Assembly (NCBI GenBank): GCA_027627225.1
Contig: CM051036.1
Location: forward strand, 42,142,926-42,206,925
DNA length: 64,000 bases
Direction of reading: 5' to 3'
Source: Congeria kusceri
Taxonomy: Eukaryota; Mollusca; Bivalvia; Myida; Dreissenidae
The translations under genes and the position numbers were made by a program. Shown here piece after piece: positions 23,861 through 36,317 of this stretch; within the stretch, counting starts at the first letter, position 1, and every line of letters starts with the position of its first letter. The notes beneath the pieces are model-generated. The model searched no databases. It was not told the DNA's origin and saw nothing but the letters and a program-made list of their open reading frames with translations.

Positions 23861-24324
23861 AATAATATTTTTATAAACATTATAAAATGAGTATATAACA
23901 GTGCATTAAATTTATATACACTAATCAAAAGAGTTAACAATTACGATGGGCGTGTTTGCTATTATGAGATCGTGAACATAAATATATATTTAAAAATATA
24001 TTACGTATTTGAATGTTAAGTTGATGCTTTATGAAAACAAAAAGTTTCGTCTTTGGTGAAGACTTTTAGAATGTATTTTGCAAATTGCCTTATAGGATAG
24101 GTTTACAAATATATAATTTGTTAGCACATCCTGCAAACAGGTGCTTCTTATTTCATTGCATGGAGTACAGGTAATATTATATCATTATTGTATCGATACA
24201 TCTCTGTACGAACCAAATGTATTGTGGTTACTTGTATATTTTTATCCTGAAATGGGATTCAGTCCCATCATCAGCCTTAAAAAACAAGTAGTAAAAATAT
24301 GTGTTACAAAGTATGTGCCATACC

Positions 24325-24781
24325 TTTCATTCCTTTTCAACATAGATATAGTTTTATTAGTAGCTGACCTTGAAAAGACATACTTATAATACATACATTA
24401 AAACAATAACACATTATGCTACATTTACTTTTTAATTATGCCATGAGAGTACAACTATTCTAAGTTGACAACAGTTATGCTTAAATACAACATTGCTTAA
24501 ACACAATATGCAACCATACCTTTTGCAAACAGCTAAATATGTGTTAACTTCAAATACATTTATATAGAGGATATTTTTATTAATACCTTAAGTGTAAGTT
24601 ATGCATGATTAATACTGTTAAACAAAGTAAAATAAGAGCTGACTAGTATACATGGTAAAATTTCTAACTTATTAATAGACCACTTTCAATCACTCTATCA
24701 TACAGTTTAACATAATTCTTTACAATGCATCGCGAGTACGTTTAATCTTAAGTTAGTTCTACCACTTTTTTGAGACATTTG
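24325..24781 (+). repeat. Segmental duplication module Z, copy 1
   Basis: Matches 33,793-34,217 in the same orientation at high identity. It starts TTTCATTCCTTTTCAACATA and ends GAGACATTTG in both. Copy 1 carries about 30 bp (around 24,528-24,567) absent from copy 2. Confidence 0.9.
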
Positions 24782-25326
24782 ATTTACCACCACATTTTAA
24801 ATATTTAGTCTCACAACATTTATTTACACCCGGCATCTTATATTTGTGCTGTATCTTGAATAAGAGATGAGTTAGTGGCTATGCAGCTTTGGCTATGTAG
24901 CTTTGCAGTAGACAACGCATCTTGTCAGGTCTTTCCCAATGTAGCACCAGGGTGATTAAGCACACCAGAATCTGAATAAGATTCTTACAAATTGTGTCTT
25001 ATGTTTTCTCTTGAACAAATTTTTACAAACTAAGTTAATTCTGTCTAAATACTATTAGAGAATATACATTCATATCATCGGAAAAATATTATGTGTGGTC
25101 ACTGCAATATAAAATACAAAGTTATTACATATTTAAAGCAATTAAAATTTTAACTTAAAATTATAAACACCAATATTAACACATCCATTTTCCCCTTATG
25201 AAATAATATGGCTTTTCATATTTAAAACGTTTTAATCTATACTTGTTTGTTTAATGTGATATTATTTTCAAACAGAAACACATGTAAATGTATTTAAGAA
25301 TGGAACCTACATGGAAGAAAATCAAG

Positions 25327-25393
25327 TAATTACATACCACAGGACTGTGTACAAAAGTAATGATTGTCGTCTGGTGATGCAATGTAGCACTGG
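25327..25393 (-). other. Exon-like segment bounded by splice signals
   Basis: On the minus strand, AAATTTTCCAG is followed by a segment of about 52 nt open in all frames and then by GTATGT. It could be a 5' noncoding exon of the coiled-coil gene or chance. It has no protein similarity that I recognise. Confidence 0.2.
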
Positions 25394-25635
25394 AAAATTT
25401 GAAACAAATTAAATTCTAAAACCATGTATATGCGGTATTATGACAAGAAATGACATACATATCAAAGGTGACTTTCATGTTACAAAAGAGCACTTGCTTC
25501 TTATTTGGTTTAGATTCGACAGTTCTCGTTCTTGTTATTAGATATCTCGACCAGAGCATGATTTCAAGTTTCAATTTAGATCAGAAAAGCTTTAAATGAG
25601 TTTCTCTGTTTTCTGACATAAAACGGGACCCCATT

Positions 25636-25977
25636 GTGATCATATCAGATGTGGGGCCCGTTTAGATCATAACTACATTTTGGTGCGTACAACTTGAAAA
25701 AAACATTCTGACATGTCTGACCCTAGCAAAACACATTTATAAACATTCAAAGAATATTCCGAACACATTTTTGGTTTTGCAATTTATCTAATTTCATGCT
25801 GAGAGAGGGATTTCCTACGTGAAACCCGGTAACGATCACAAATTACACGGAAAACAGTTCCCGCTTAGAAAATGTGCACCGACTAAAGTCAAGATCTAGG
25901 GCAAGGACATACACGAAACAAACGTTAAATACTTTGTAACTGATATGGCTAGAAAGTGGACGACATTAAACTATTAA
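25636..25977 (-). repeat. Duplication module X, copy 1 (inverted)
   Basis: Reverse complement of 31,052-31,372. Shared landmarks are TCGGTGCACATTTTC, TTTGTGATC, ACCGGGTTTCAC, CAAGTTGTACGCACCAA and CCACTTTCTAGCCA. It directly abuts module Y at 25,978. Confidence 0.8.
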
Positions 25978-26873
25978 TGGACTTAGTAAATCATTTTAAA
26001 TTTGTTAATTTAAATATCCATAAATATAAGTTACATAATCCGAAACTGATAACTCGTTATAGAGAAAACAAATTTAAATTTTCGTTATCTATTCATTATT
26101 CATAAAATTTAAATAGAAAAAAATGCTTGTACTGACTGGAGGATTTGCTGTACCTCGATAATACGACCACCCCGCTATTGAGACCACTTTTATCCAGAAA
26201 CCCCAAATTGTCCTATATTTAGCGGGGTTTTACTGTACACATGTATGTGTTTCCTGTAAACACTCGTTATTAACCATATTTTCATGGGCATTAGATTGCT
26301 AACATTAAAGAGAACTAAGCTAAATAGGAAAATATTTAATAATAACAAAGACCACCTTCTTAAATATATCTATATCAGTGGATGTTTTGACATTTAATCC
26401 TTAGTTGGTTTGGCGACCTTCAAAGTTAGAATTTGTAGCTTGCTCGGTGCTGAAAGATTTCATTCAATTTTGAAGTCATAAAATTATAAACATTGAATAT
26501 TGCATTTTGATATATGTTTGTTATACCTAATAATGTTTCTGCTATGTTCATTTTCAGACAGATACGGAAACAACCGCCATTGCTACCAGACTGTGATCGG
26601 AGTGTGGTCAAGGATTTAGGTTAAGAAGTGGCTACAGCCGCCATATCAGGCGGTACAAAGCATACAGGTGTTGTGGGGAAATGTTTTTCGACAATGACAA
26701 GGTTATAGTGCACAGGTGTTTCAAACAATACTTTGCAAGGCAATGTTGAGTGTATGGTTCATTAACAGGCATTTCTTAATCTTAATTTCTGTTAATTCGG
26801 ATTTACAATCATGTTGAAGTTTGTTGGGTTTTTTTGGTGAAATCATTATATAGGAATAATTGATGCCGATCTA
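25978..26873 (+). repeat. Duplication module Y, copy 1 (about 896 bp)
   Basis: Direct repeat of 31,841-32,734, nearly identical throughout, from TGGACTTAGTAAATC to GATGCCGATCTA. It includes the right end of the Tigger-like element (GCGGGGTTTTACTGTA at about 26,222-26,237) and an exon-like open frame interrupted here by a TAA stop near 26,621. Confidence 0.95.
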
Positions 26874-28165
26874 CATTTACCTATCATGGGTAGGTAGGTA
26901 AGTAGGGATTTATTTTTTTTATTACTTTTTATTTGGTAAATGGTCAACTTTAAGATTCTTAAACAAAATGTATATTCAAAACATATCGGTAATCTATTTA
27001 AACATTGTTTTGAAGTGGATGCTATCAAAACATATCACCTATTTATCACTTAAAAAACCTTTAATTATTGGAAAAAAGTAAATAGAAAAAAAAAATCTGA
27101 CAAACTCAATAAATTGTTGTATAGTCGGGGCATTTTTTAGGGTAGGTCGGGTAACCAGAAACAAACAATTTTTTACGCCTAAGTAACTCTCTTCATTACA
27201 ATTAGTGTGCTTCCGACCGTGGTTAATTAACAACGTCGAGTCTGTGACAAATATTATTCTACCAGTTAATCTGTTTCCAGCTACTCGAACACCATGATTG
27301 GCCTTGTGTATGCTTAACAGGGTACCACCCAGCCTCAGTTTAAATGTCCAGATAAAGTGATAGATAAGGCAATATACGGTGCAGACAGTGACACGCCAGC
27401 CGTTTACTGCTTTTGTGTAAGATCAAAACCCAATCCGACAGTCATAAAATAAGGCAATATAAGGTATACAATATACCGCTGGGGGGGTGGAGGGGCTGAA
27501 GCCCAAAAGCCCGGGCCTGAATCCGTGCCTGTTATGTACCTGATCGATGCTACTATTTATAATATATGAGCATATCTACGTTTATATGACTACTACACTG
27601 TGTAATATATTTTAAATATTTGTGTTAATGTTTAATTTATTAATTGTATTAAATGAATATATGTTGCGCTCTTCTATGCTGGAGGACAATAAAAGAATGA
27701 ATGAATGAATGAATAACAATAATATCATAACTTAGAATTAGGCTACTTACAGATTCACACTTTAAGCGAAGAATAATAGAAAGTCTTTAGGCTTTCTTAT
27801 CATTTCATGTTGAATAGATACCCAGTACTCGTCTACAATCTCTAAAATGATAAAGTTTCGCAAGTTAATTGTCATTGTTTGCAAAATATATAATTTATAT
27901 AGGTTGGTAGGTACTAAATGTCTGAACCCCGCCCCCCCCCCCCCCCCCGCCCCAAATCTGACTCAAAATACTGTATCTTCGCGGCGCCTGAACTAGCGAA
28001 GTTTTTATAGTCCGTAAATTATAAGGGGTGCTGGGATACACACCATAAATCTGCTTCGATAATAATGCTTCGTAGGACCTCATAAACTTCGAAATACACA
28101 ATTCTCACTGGCTTGTCGACAGTAACGGATACGGACAGATTGTGAAGTTCAGTCGACTGAAACCA
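26874..28165. other. Repeat-flanked noncoding stretch
   Basis: AT-rich. It contains a GGTAGGTAGG run near 26,890, a G-rich tract at 27,481, a probable retroelement 3' end with (GAAT)n at about 27,694-27,714, and a C-run of about 17 at 27,930. No gene supported. Confidence 0.45.
27540..27714 (+). mobile_element. Probable retroelement 3' end with (GAAT)n tail
   Basis: Ends GCTGGAGGACAATAAAAGAATG and continues as (AATG)n. The arrangement (short 3' region, AATAAA, simple-repeat tail) is typical of non-LTR retroelement insertions. The 5' extent is uncertain. Confidence 0.4.
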
Positions 28166-28168
28166 TAA

Positions 28169-30241
28169 GGCCGCTTTTCCATGTGCGCGTGATCCGTTAT
28201 CCGTATCCATGATCGTATCCGTCGTCCGCATGTAGCTTCTCCATGTGCACCTATTCGTAGTGCGTATTATGATATTATGTACAAAGTCTTGTATACTATT
28301 TACGATTTAGCATTCGTTATGGGCTAATAAACAACGATTTGAGGTTCTGATGCGTAGGAATTAAACCACGTAGTCATTGTGACATCACTTTCATTGATAA
28401 ACGCTCAAACAACTGATGTCATCATCTGAACTACATTTTTGCGTTGTTTATGGATGGTTTTACGACGGAATTTTGTTCTTTGTCTAAATACAAAGTCTGT
28501 GTGTAAAAAACGATGTATACATTCTAGTAATTTATAGTAAAACACAGCATTATACTTGTAAGCCATAAGAAATGTGCTAAATAAAGCAAAAAGATGTTGC
28601 TGTGTGAGGTGGTAGTTCATATTTTTGAAGGGTGTTTAGGCTAAAAAAAAAAATATTGTTTCTCACGCAATTTTTCCAACAAACCAGGAGGGAGGGCGAA
28701 TTTTTTTATGGAAGTATTTTGTTTTTGTCCTCCTACTCTTTTTATTGGCACTATGTAATGGCTTATTAAAACATGTAAATAAGTGCAGATTAATAACAAC
28801 ATAAGCATGCCTGTTAATATAATTCTAAATATAGATTTATTAATTGCTCAAGTTACTAACGGTCACACGATGTTCACAATTTACACAAGTGCCTTCAAAT
28901 TTATATACCATCAGCATTAAAGTACTCCTATTTATAGATTTAACTTTTCGTAATTCACATTTTTTATAACTGTCAAAAATAGGAATTATTTTTGCAATAA
29001 ATCTCCAATAATTTTTGGAAAGGAAAATCAACACTTGTCAATGCAGCTGGCATTTTCGTTTGTTTCCATAGGACTTATATTGACTTATATTGACACAGAT
29101 GTTTTTCAAAAAATATGGAATGCTAAATATTATACAAGCAAAAGCATCTACGAAACAAAAGTTTAAGTCAACAAATAGACGATATTTATAACGGTTCCCA
29201 ATTTTTTTTAATTGTATTTTTCAAAATTTACACAGAATTTCACAATTTGTGTATATCCGATTTATATATTTAAATCAGACAGAAAAATAGTTACTGAAAA
29301 TACCGAAATCTCTACCGGGTATCTCTTCTTCCGCTATCTTAAAATGCGGATTCGTTTAATTCTAAGCCGCTGTCCATGGGATCTCAATCAATGTACATCG
29401 TAATTTTAGTAATAGTTCTTATGAACGTTTATGGCGTTTATTCGTCCGAAATATGTTTCTTATTAACGAAAGGCATTGTTCATAAGCACTAGGTACGAAC
29501 GGAATATACTATTATGTACATGCTGGTTTACCCAAGAGTCACCACCAGTTATCGCATACAGAAAATAGACGATAACAAGGTACCAAAATGTTAATAATTC
29601 ACAGATTTCAATGGTTAGTTTTTTGTATTTTGTTCGTTAACATGTCCATTAGAAACACTTTCTGCAAAGTATTATTTTTATTAGCATATTTCTCGACCGC
29701 TCCTTTAAACCCGGGCGCGATCGTCAAGAAATAGTAAATAAATTTTTTTGCCATTAAATCAAATTCGTGGCGGGCCATTAGAAAACGTTGCGGCGCTGCC
29801 TGAGAAACAAATCATTATTTTTTTAGCCTTAGTTTGATAAAAGCAATTACAGTAGAGCATTGGCGATTTATTTATCTCAATATACATAACTGGTTGTAAA
29901 ATATTTTTGATGAAAAGTACATATTATGTATGCACTGGTAAGTTTAGGTCCTTATCCTTATTTAGACAATATCTTTAAATATTAAGACAATATCTATTAT
30001 ATACTACGACAATATATAATATATACTATGCAAATATATAATATTCGTCATAAATATATAATCTTCTTCATACATATTGGTCCTGGATACTCGACAACTC
30101 GTCCGGACACGGAGGTATACGGACACGGATACGGACAAATGGAAATGACCCTGCGTATTTCAACAGCATGAGCGATATTTTATTTTACGGACGCGGATCA
30201 CGGACACGGATGACGGATCACGCGCACATGGGAAAGCGGCC
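28169..30241. mobile_element. Harbinger/PIF-like DNA transposon A, 2,073 bp, TSD TAA
   Basis: The left end GGCCGCTTTTCCATGTGCGC and the right end, its complement (GCGCACATGGGAAAGCGGCC), are inverted terminal repeats. Both are flanked by TAA (28,166-28,168 and 30,242-30,244). Harbinger/PIF elements duplicate a 3-bp T-A-rich target and have GG-starting ends, so the assignment fits. Internal subterminal CCGTATCCGTGTCCG motifs recur near 30,090-30,145. Short open frames inside, such as 28,405-28,620 minus with a basic patch, show no transposase motif that I can name. It is probably nonautonomous or decayed. Confidence 0.7.
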
Positions 30242-30244
30242 TAA

Positions 30245-30864
30245 GGTTTTTTTTTCCATATGTCCGTATCCGTGTCCGCAGTGCGCAAATCCGCATCCGC
30301 AAGAATTCGAACAAATTGAAAACAGTTGAAACGTGTCCACATGTCCGTAGTCCGTATCCGCAAAGCGCAACTGCAAAAGCCGTCCACAAAAAATCACTTG
30401 GTGAGCGGTTTTATGCGGATGCGGGCGGCATGGTCTCTAACTATTAGTAACGAAGCACGTTGAACGATATGGTTTTGACATAAATTATTGCAAAAGTAGC
30501 AAACATTGTCCATGAACACCCGAATAACGCAAGATTTATAAAAGCTTATTCTAAGTTTAATAATTCGATAATAACGAGTAACATTTGCAGAATCATGGAT
30601 GTTGCCGTATATATAAATGGTAAAAAGTGTTCCAAAACCACCATCTGTTAATATTTTTTGCATATATTTGCATACAAATCCTCGGTCGACAATATTAAAA
30701 GGCTTAAATAATTCTTGCTTAGACATATGTACTCTTTTGATATAAGAACAACACTAAAATATTCGATGATAAAGGCGGATACATGGAAAAGCGTGTCCAT
30801 ATTGTAATTCATGCGGATACGGATGCGGAAACGGGGACGGATGCGGACATATGGAAAAGCGACC
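30245..30864. mobile_element. Harbinger/PIF-like DNA transposon B, 620 bp, abutting A
   Basis: The left end GGTTTTTTTTTCCATATGTC and right end ACATATGGAAAAGCGACC are inverted and related to element A. They are flanked by TAA at 30,242-30,244, which is shared with A, and at 30,865-30,867. It carries a 110-codon minus-strand open frame (30,394-30,726) with an ATG and several cysteines but no domain that I recognise. Confidence 0.65.
30394..30726 (-). CDS. Uncharacterised 110-residue open frame inside transposon B
   Basis: Starts with ATG (MSKQELFKPFNIVDRGF) and is mixed in composition. It has four cysteines within the C-terminal half (SCVIRV...CYFCNNLC) and a basic end. It nearly fills the 620-bp element between the inverted ends. 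It could be a remnant of an element-encoded protein or chance in AT-rich DNA. No catalytic or DNA-binding motif can be named. Confidence 0.2.
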   Translation of the reverse strand: MSKQELFKPFNIVDRGFVCKYMQKILTDGGFGTLFTIYIYGNIHDSANVTRYYRIIKLRISFYKSCVIRVFMDNVCYFCNNLCQNHIVQRASLLIVRDHAARIRIKPLTK

Positions 30865-31051
30865 TAATTATTTGCTATAGTATACCATGCAACTTTGTGC
30901 AACAGTTTATTCATGGTATTTTATCAATCTTGCAGACCTTAGTCGATAACAGAGGGGGTAATCACGTAATGATCAAAAGGGAATCAAAATGGCGACGTCC
31001 TTGGAAAACGGGCATTTTGTGCATTTTTATACCCTTTAATTATTTGCTTAA

Positions 31052-31372
31052 CATTTTAATGCCGACCACTTTCTAGCCAGAAGTGTTTATCGTTTATTTC
31101 TTGTCTGTCTTCACAATAGATCTCGACATTACTCGGCGCACATTTTCAAAGCGGGGACTGTTTTTCATGTAATTTGTGATCACTACCGGGTTTCACTTAG
31201 GAAATGAGAGAAAATGATATATTAAAAATGTGTTAGGAGTATTCTTTGGGTGTTTATAAGTTTATAAAAGGGTTCTGTATGGGGCATATGTCTCAAAATT
31301 GTTTTTCAAGTTGTACGCACCAACATAGTTTTATTATCTAAATGGGTCCCACATCTGGTTTGATCAAAATTG
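31052..31372 (+). repeat. Duplication module X, copy 2
   Basis: Partner of 25,636-25,977 in opposite orientation, with many shared 12-20 base blocks. Identity is visibly lower than between the two copies of module Y. Confidence 0.8.
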
Positions 31373-31426
31373 AAACTTATCTGATAAAGTTTGAAACTTT
31401 AAACGTTCAAGCCATTACTAAACATA

Positions 31427-32096
31427 CAATAAAACCCCGCTTAACGACACCTCGATTTTACGACCACTCCGCTAAAGCGGGCACTTTAAAAAAAAACCCG
31501 ATTGTTTTGCTATTTGCTTCAATGGACGCAAACCCCGATTATACGGGCACCCCGATATTCCGTATTAAGACCACTAATCCCAGACCGAAAGTACAAAATA
31601 GCACTAAAAATTACCCCGTTATTGTGACCTGTGTCATTTGTTCGTTAACACTTTATATCATCAATTAACAACATATACCCTGGAGATAATACACTGCTTT
31701 GCGGTTGTAAAAGGGAGAGTGTGAAAAACAATGTTACGGATGATTTGATAAAGGATTAGCACATCCACTGTATATCAAATTACGTTAATTGGCACTATGT
31801 GACAGTTAGTGGATAACACTGATTAATGCTTAACTATATATGGACTTAGTAAATCATTTTAAATTTGTTAATTTAAATATCCATAAATATAAGTTACATA
31901 ATCCGAAACTGATAACTCGTTATATAGAAAACAAATTTAAATTTTCGTTATCTATTCATTATTCATAAAATTTAAATAGAACAAAAATGCATGTACTGAC
32001 TGGAGGATTTGCTGTACCTCGATAATACGACCACCCCGCTATTGAGACCACTTTTATCCAGAAACCCCAAATTGTCCTATTAGCGGGGTTTTACTG
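31427..32096. mobile_element. Tigger/mariner-like nonautonomous element, 670 bp, TSD TA
   Basis: The left end CAATAAAACCCCGCTTA and the right end (complement CAGTAAAACCCCGCTAA) are inverted. TA lies directly outside both (31,425-31,426 and 32,097-32,098). Subterminal ACGACCACTCCGCTAAAGCG and ACGACCACCCCGCTATTGAG are characteristic of pogo/Tigger-type ends. No DDE transposase frame is present. Confidence 0.65.
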
Positions 32097-32734
32097 TACA
32101 CATGTATGTGTTTCCTGTAAACACTCTTTATTTAACCATATTTTCATAGGCATTAGATTGCTAACATTAAAGAGAACTAAGAGAATAGGAAAATATTTAA
32201 TAATAAGAAAGACCACCTTCTTAAATATATCTATATCAATGGATGTTTTGACATTTAATCCTTAGTTGGTTTGGCGACCTTCAAAGTTAGAATTGTAGCT
32301 TGCTCGGTGCTGAAAGATTTCATTCAATTTCGAAGTCATAAAATTATAAACATTGAATAGTGCATTTTGATATATGTATGTTATACATAATAATGTTTAT
32401 GCTATGTTCATTTTCAGACAGATACGGAAACAACCGCCATTGCTACCAGACTGTGATCGGAGTGTGGTCAAGGATTTAGGTCAAGAAGTGGCTACAGCCG
32501 CCATGTCAGGCGGTACAAAGCATACATGTGTTGTGGGAAAATGTTTTTCCACAATGACAAGGTTATAGTGCACAGGTGTTTCAAACAATACTGTGCAAGG
32601 CAATGTTGAGTGTATGGTGCATTAACAGGCATTTCTTAATCTTAATTTCTGTTAATTCGGATTTACAATCATGTTGAAGTTTGTTGGGTTTTTTTTGGTG
32701 AAATCATTATATAGGAATAATTGATGCCGATCTA
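31841..32734 (+). repeat. Duplication module Y, copy 2 (about 894 bp)
   Basis: Near-identical to 25,978-26,873. It includes the right part of the Tigger-like element and an exon-like frame (32,415-32,568) that is open here but has a stop in copy 1. Confidence 0.95.
32419..32567 (+). pseudogene. Exon-like frame of unknown origin in duplicated module Y
   Basis: After TTCATTTTCAG, a good acceptor, the frame reads QIRKQPPLLPDCDRSVVKDL and continues for about 29 more residues, with two cysteines close together (THTCVVGKC region) before a TAG. Copy 1 has TAA in place of CAA in the GQE codon triplet (near 26,621). It could be the captured terminal exon of a host gene or part of a transposon. I do not recognise the protein. 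Confidence 0.3.
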
Positions 32735-33084
32735 GATGTTATTAAACTGAACACTAGTCAACATTTATAATCACTATCATTTTTAAAATTCATAGTTACA
32801 TATACAGTTGAAAGTTTCACTACTCATTTAGCAATATATCAGCACGTTGTGTTATATTCTCTGATATGATAGTAATGCTTGTTTATTACAGGTAAGAAAT
32901 TAAAGCAGATTTTATTACAAATGTCATCTATATTCTAAGCAATAAACCATTGTTTGGAATGATTACCAATAAATAAAAGCACGACTTTGCACACATTATA
33001 TATATAAATAAGGCATTAATATCCCAACCGCATATGGCTACCACTTTGACATTTTTATAATATAATAATTGTAAGAGCAAAATA

Positions 33085-33792
<708 letters not shown>

Positions 33793-34217
33793 TTTCATTC
33801 CTTTTCAACATAGATATAGTTTTATTAGTAGCTGACCTTGAAAAGACATACTTATAATACATACATTAAAACAATAACACATAACGATACATTTACTTTT
33901 TTATTAGCATATGCCATGAGAGTACAACTATTCAAAGTTGACAACAGGTATGCTTAAATGCAACATTGCTTAAACACAATATGCAACCATACCTTTTGCA
34001 AGAGAGGATATTTTTATTAATACCTTAAGTGTAAGTTATGCATGATTAATACTGTTAAACAAAGTAAAATAAAAGCTGACTAGTATACATGGTAAAATTT
34101 CTAACTTATTCATAGACCACTTTCAATCACTCTGTCATACAGTTTAACATAATTCTTTACAATGCATCGCGAGTACGTTTAATCTTAAGTTAGTTCTATT
34201 ACTTTTTGAGACATTTG
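33793..34217 (+). repeat. Segmental duplication module Z, copy 2
   Basis: Direct copy of 24,325-24,781 with an internal deletion of about 30 bp and a few substitutions. Confidence 0.9.
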
Positions 34218-34364
34218 TTATTTAAATACCTGTTTCTGCAAGAACGACGCCATTTTGGTTCCCTTTTGATCATCACGTGACTACCCCCTATGGAAATACA
34301 TCGTAATATACAGCGAAGGTATAATAATAGTTTTTATAGAAGAAACAGTAAGAAGTAAATTAAA

Positions 34365-35134
34365 AACAACAATATCATTGGCAACGTGCCGATATTTGGT
34401 GACTTGAATACAACAGTATCATTTGCAATGTGCTGATATTTGGTAACTTGAAAACAACATTATCATTAGCAGCAAAATAATTGGCAACGTGCCGATATTT
34501 GGTAACTTGAAAACAACAGTTTCATTGGCAACTAGCCAGCATTTGGTAATTTGAAAACAACAGTATGATTGGCAACGTGCCGATATTTGGTAATATGAAA
34601 ATAACAGCGTCATTGGCAATGTGCCAATATTTAGCAACTTGAAAACAACAGTATCATTGGCAACGTGCCAATATTTGGTAACTTGAAAACAAACAGTATC
34701 ATTAGCAACGTGCCAATATTTGGTAACTTGAAAAAAACGGTATCATTAGCAATGTGCCAATATTTGGTAACTTGAAAACAACAGTATCATTAATAACGTG
34801 CCAGTATTTGGTAAATTGAAAACAACAGTATCATTGGCAACGTGCCAATATTTGGTAATCTGAAAATAACAGTATCGGTGGCAACGTGCCGATATTTGGT
34901 AACTTGAAAACAACAGTATCATTGGCAATAACGTGCCGATATTTGGTAACTTTCAAACAGTTACAATGGCAACGAGACGATATTTGGTAAATTGAAAACA
35001 ACAGTAGCAATGGCAGCGTGTCGATATTTGGTAAATTGAAAACAGCTGGAACAAAGGCAGTGAGACGATATTTGGTAACTTGAAAACAACAGTAGCAATG
35101 GCAACGTGCCGATATTTGGTAAATTGAAAACAAC
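34365..35134 (-). repeat. 44-bp minisatellite, about 17 copies
   Basis: Units contain ATTGGCAACGTGCCGATATT and TGGTAACTTGAAAACAACAG, with single-base differences and two short insertions (near 34,465 and 34,925). Because 44 is not a multiple of three, long overlapping minus-strand frames appear in several registers. They are artefacts of the array, not genes. Confidence 0.95.
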
Positions 35135-35199
35135 GGAATGAGCGGCGAACGGGTGCATATGCGAGACAATACGGAGCGCGGAACATACGACCGGAAACG

Positions 35200-36317
35200 C
35201 CGCGATTAAACAGTCAGTTACTAATATAGTAGTAACTGTTTATACAATAATTATAATTATAATACATTTAAATGCAACTAATTACAATTGTTTTTCTTGT
35301 TGTTTTTTTCTTTATTATTTGAAATTTATACTGAAAATAATACGTCGCTCGCTACATATCGACTAAACGTACAAAATTCAGGTTGCTTGATATTAGTACT
35401 AAATACATGCACTGATAAAATGAGACTATATTTCTCGCAAAAAGCCCTGAAAGTATAATAAGCCTATAAAATGGTTGTACACTATCCATGCAGGGTATAA
35501 CTCGTGTTATTTGCTACATATGTAAAATATTCAACGACAGTCGCTCTGAAACAACAAACATGCTTTGAAACCACGAATGCAATATTGCAGGCAAGATCGC
35601 GCGATTTGCAAATACGGAAAATAGATTCATTTATCATCACACACGGTTTATTCGAAAACACAAGTTTTAGTTCGCCTTTATTGCATATAATGAAAATGAA
35701 AACATGATTTACTATAGGCACAGGACATGTTGTTTCTTGAAACATTCGACAGATGAGTCTCACTTGTAGTCCATTCCGCAATGTAACCACGTGAGTTCAC
35801 ATAAGTCGAAACATAATTTGCACCAGGATTGCGGGTCACATGACCATAGCCAATCCAAGATGTTTGAGTCCTGAGGGATAGCGCAAAACAAAGCGCCTTG
35901 CAATGTGATCCCCTAAAAAGCCACGGGGGCGGGGTGGGGCAGGTCTAAAACCTGATGACTCGAGGTTCGGCGCGAAAGGACATTAAAATAAACCACCACC
36001 ACCGCCAATCTGCACGTACACAGTAACTTGTTCGTATGTATCTGTAGTAAATAAGTCACCCCTCAGAGCTCGCTGATTCGAGTCTCGGCTACACCCTTGA
36101 CCATTAATAAATGCGAAGTTTGCGAAATTTAACCCAAGTGCAGTGTACGAGGCCTGTCAAGCCGGGCACACAACAGTGTGGCTTTAGGGCACCTTCTGTA
36201 TATTACCCTCATCACCGTGATTCAACTCACAAGTCTTCTCTACGTGTTGACAATCTGATTGAGAATCCTGCAACAGTTCACGAATATCCAGAGGCAGACC
36301 TAAAGCGATAAGACATG
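35200..36317. other. Noncoding stretch with a dispersed repeat end
   Basis: At 35,883-36,003 a GC-rich segment (GACTCGAGGTTCGGCGCGAA, then AATAAACCACCACCACC) looks like the 3' end of a dispersed retroelement. Frames at 35,482-35,790 (minus) and 36,111-36,311 (plus) have no recognisable domain. Confidence 0.35.

Larger units (their letters stand above)
22621..24324. other. Noncoding stretch right of the coiled-coil gene
   Basis: Apart from the G-run, the triplet-rich tract and the possible retroelement end already listed, no gene is seen. Confidence 0.4.

Noticed and set aside
31342..31668. 108-codon plus-strand frame
   Set aside because: It spans the left end of the Tigger-like element and the end of module X, so it is a chance frame across a repeat junction.
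34419..35186. Overlapping 60-112 codon minus-strand frames
   Set aside because: They are produced by the 44-bp minisatellite read in different registers.
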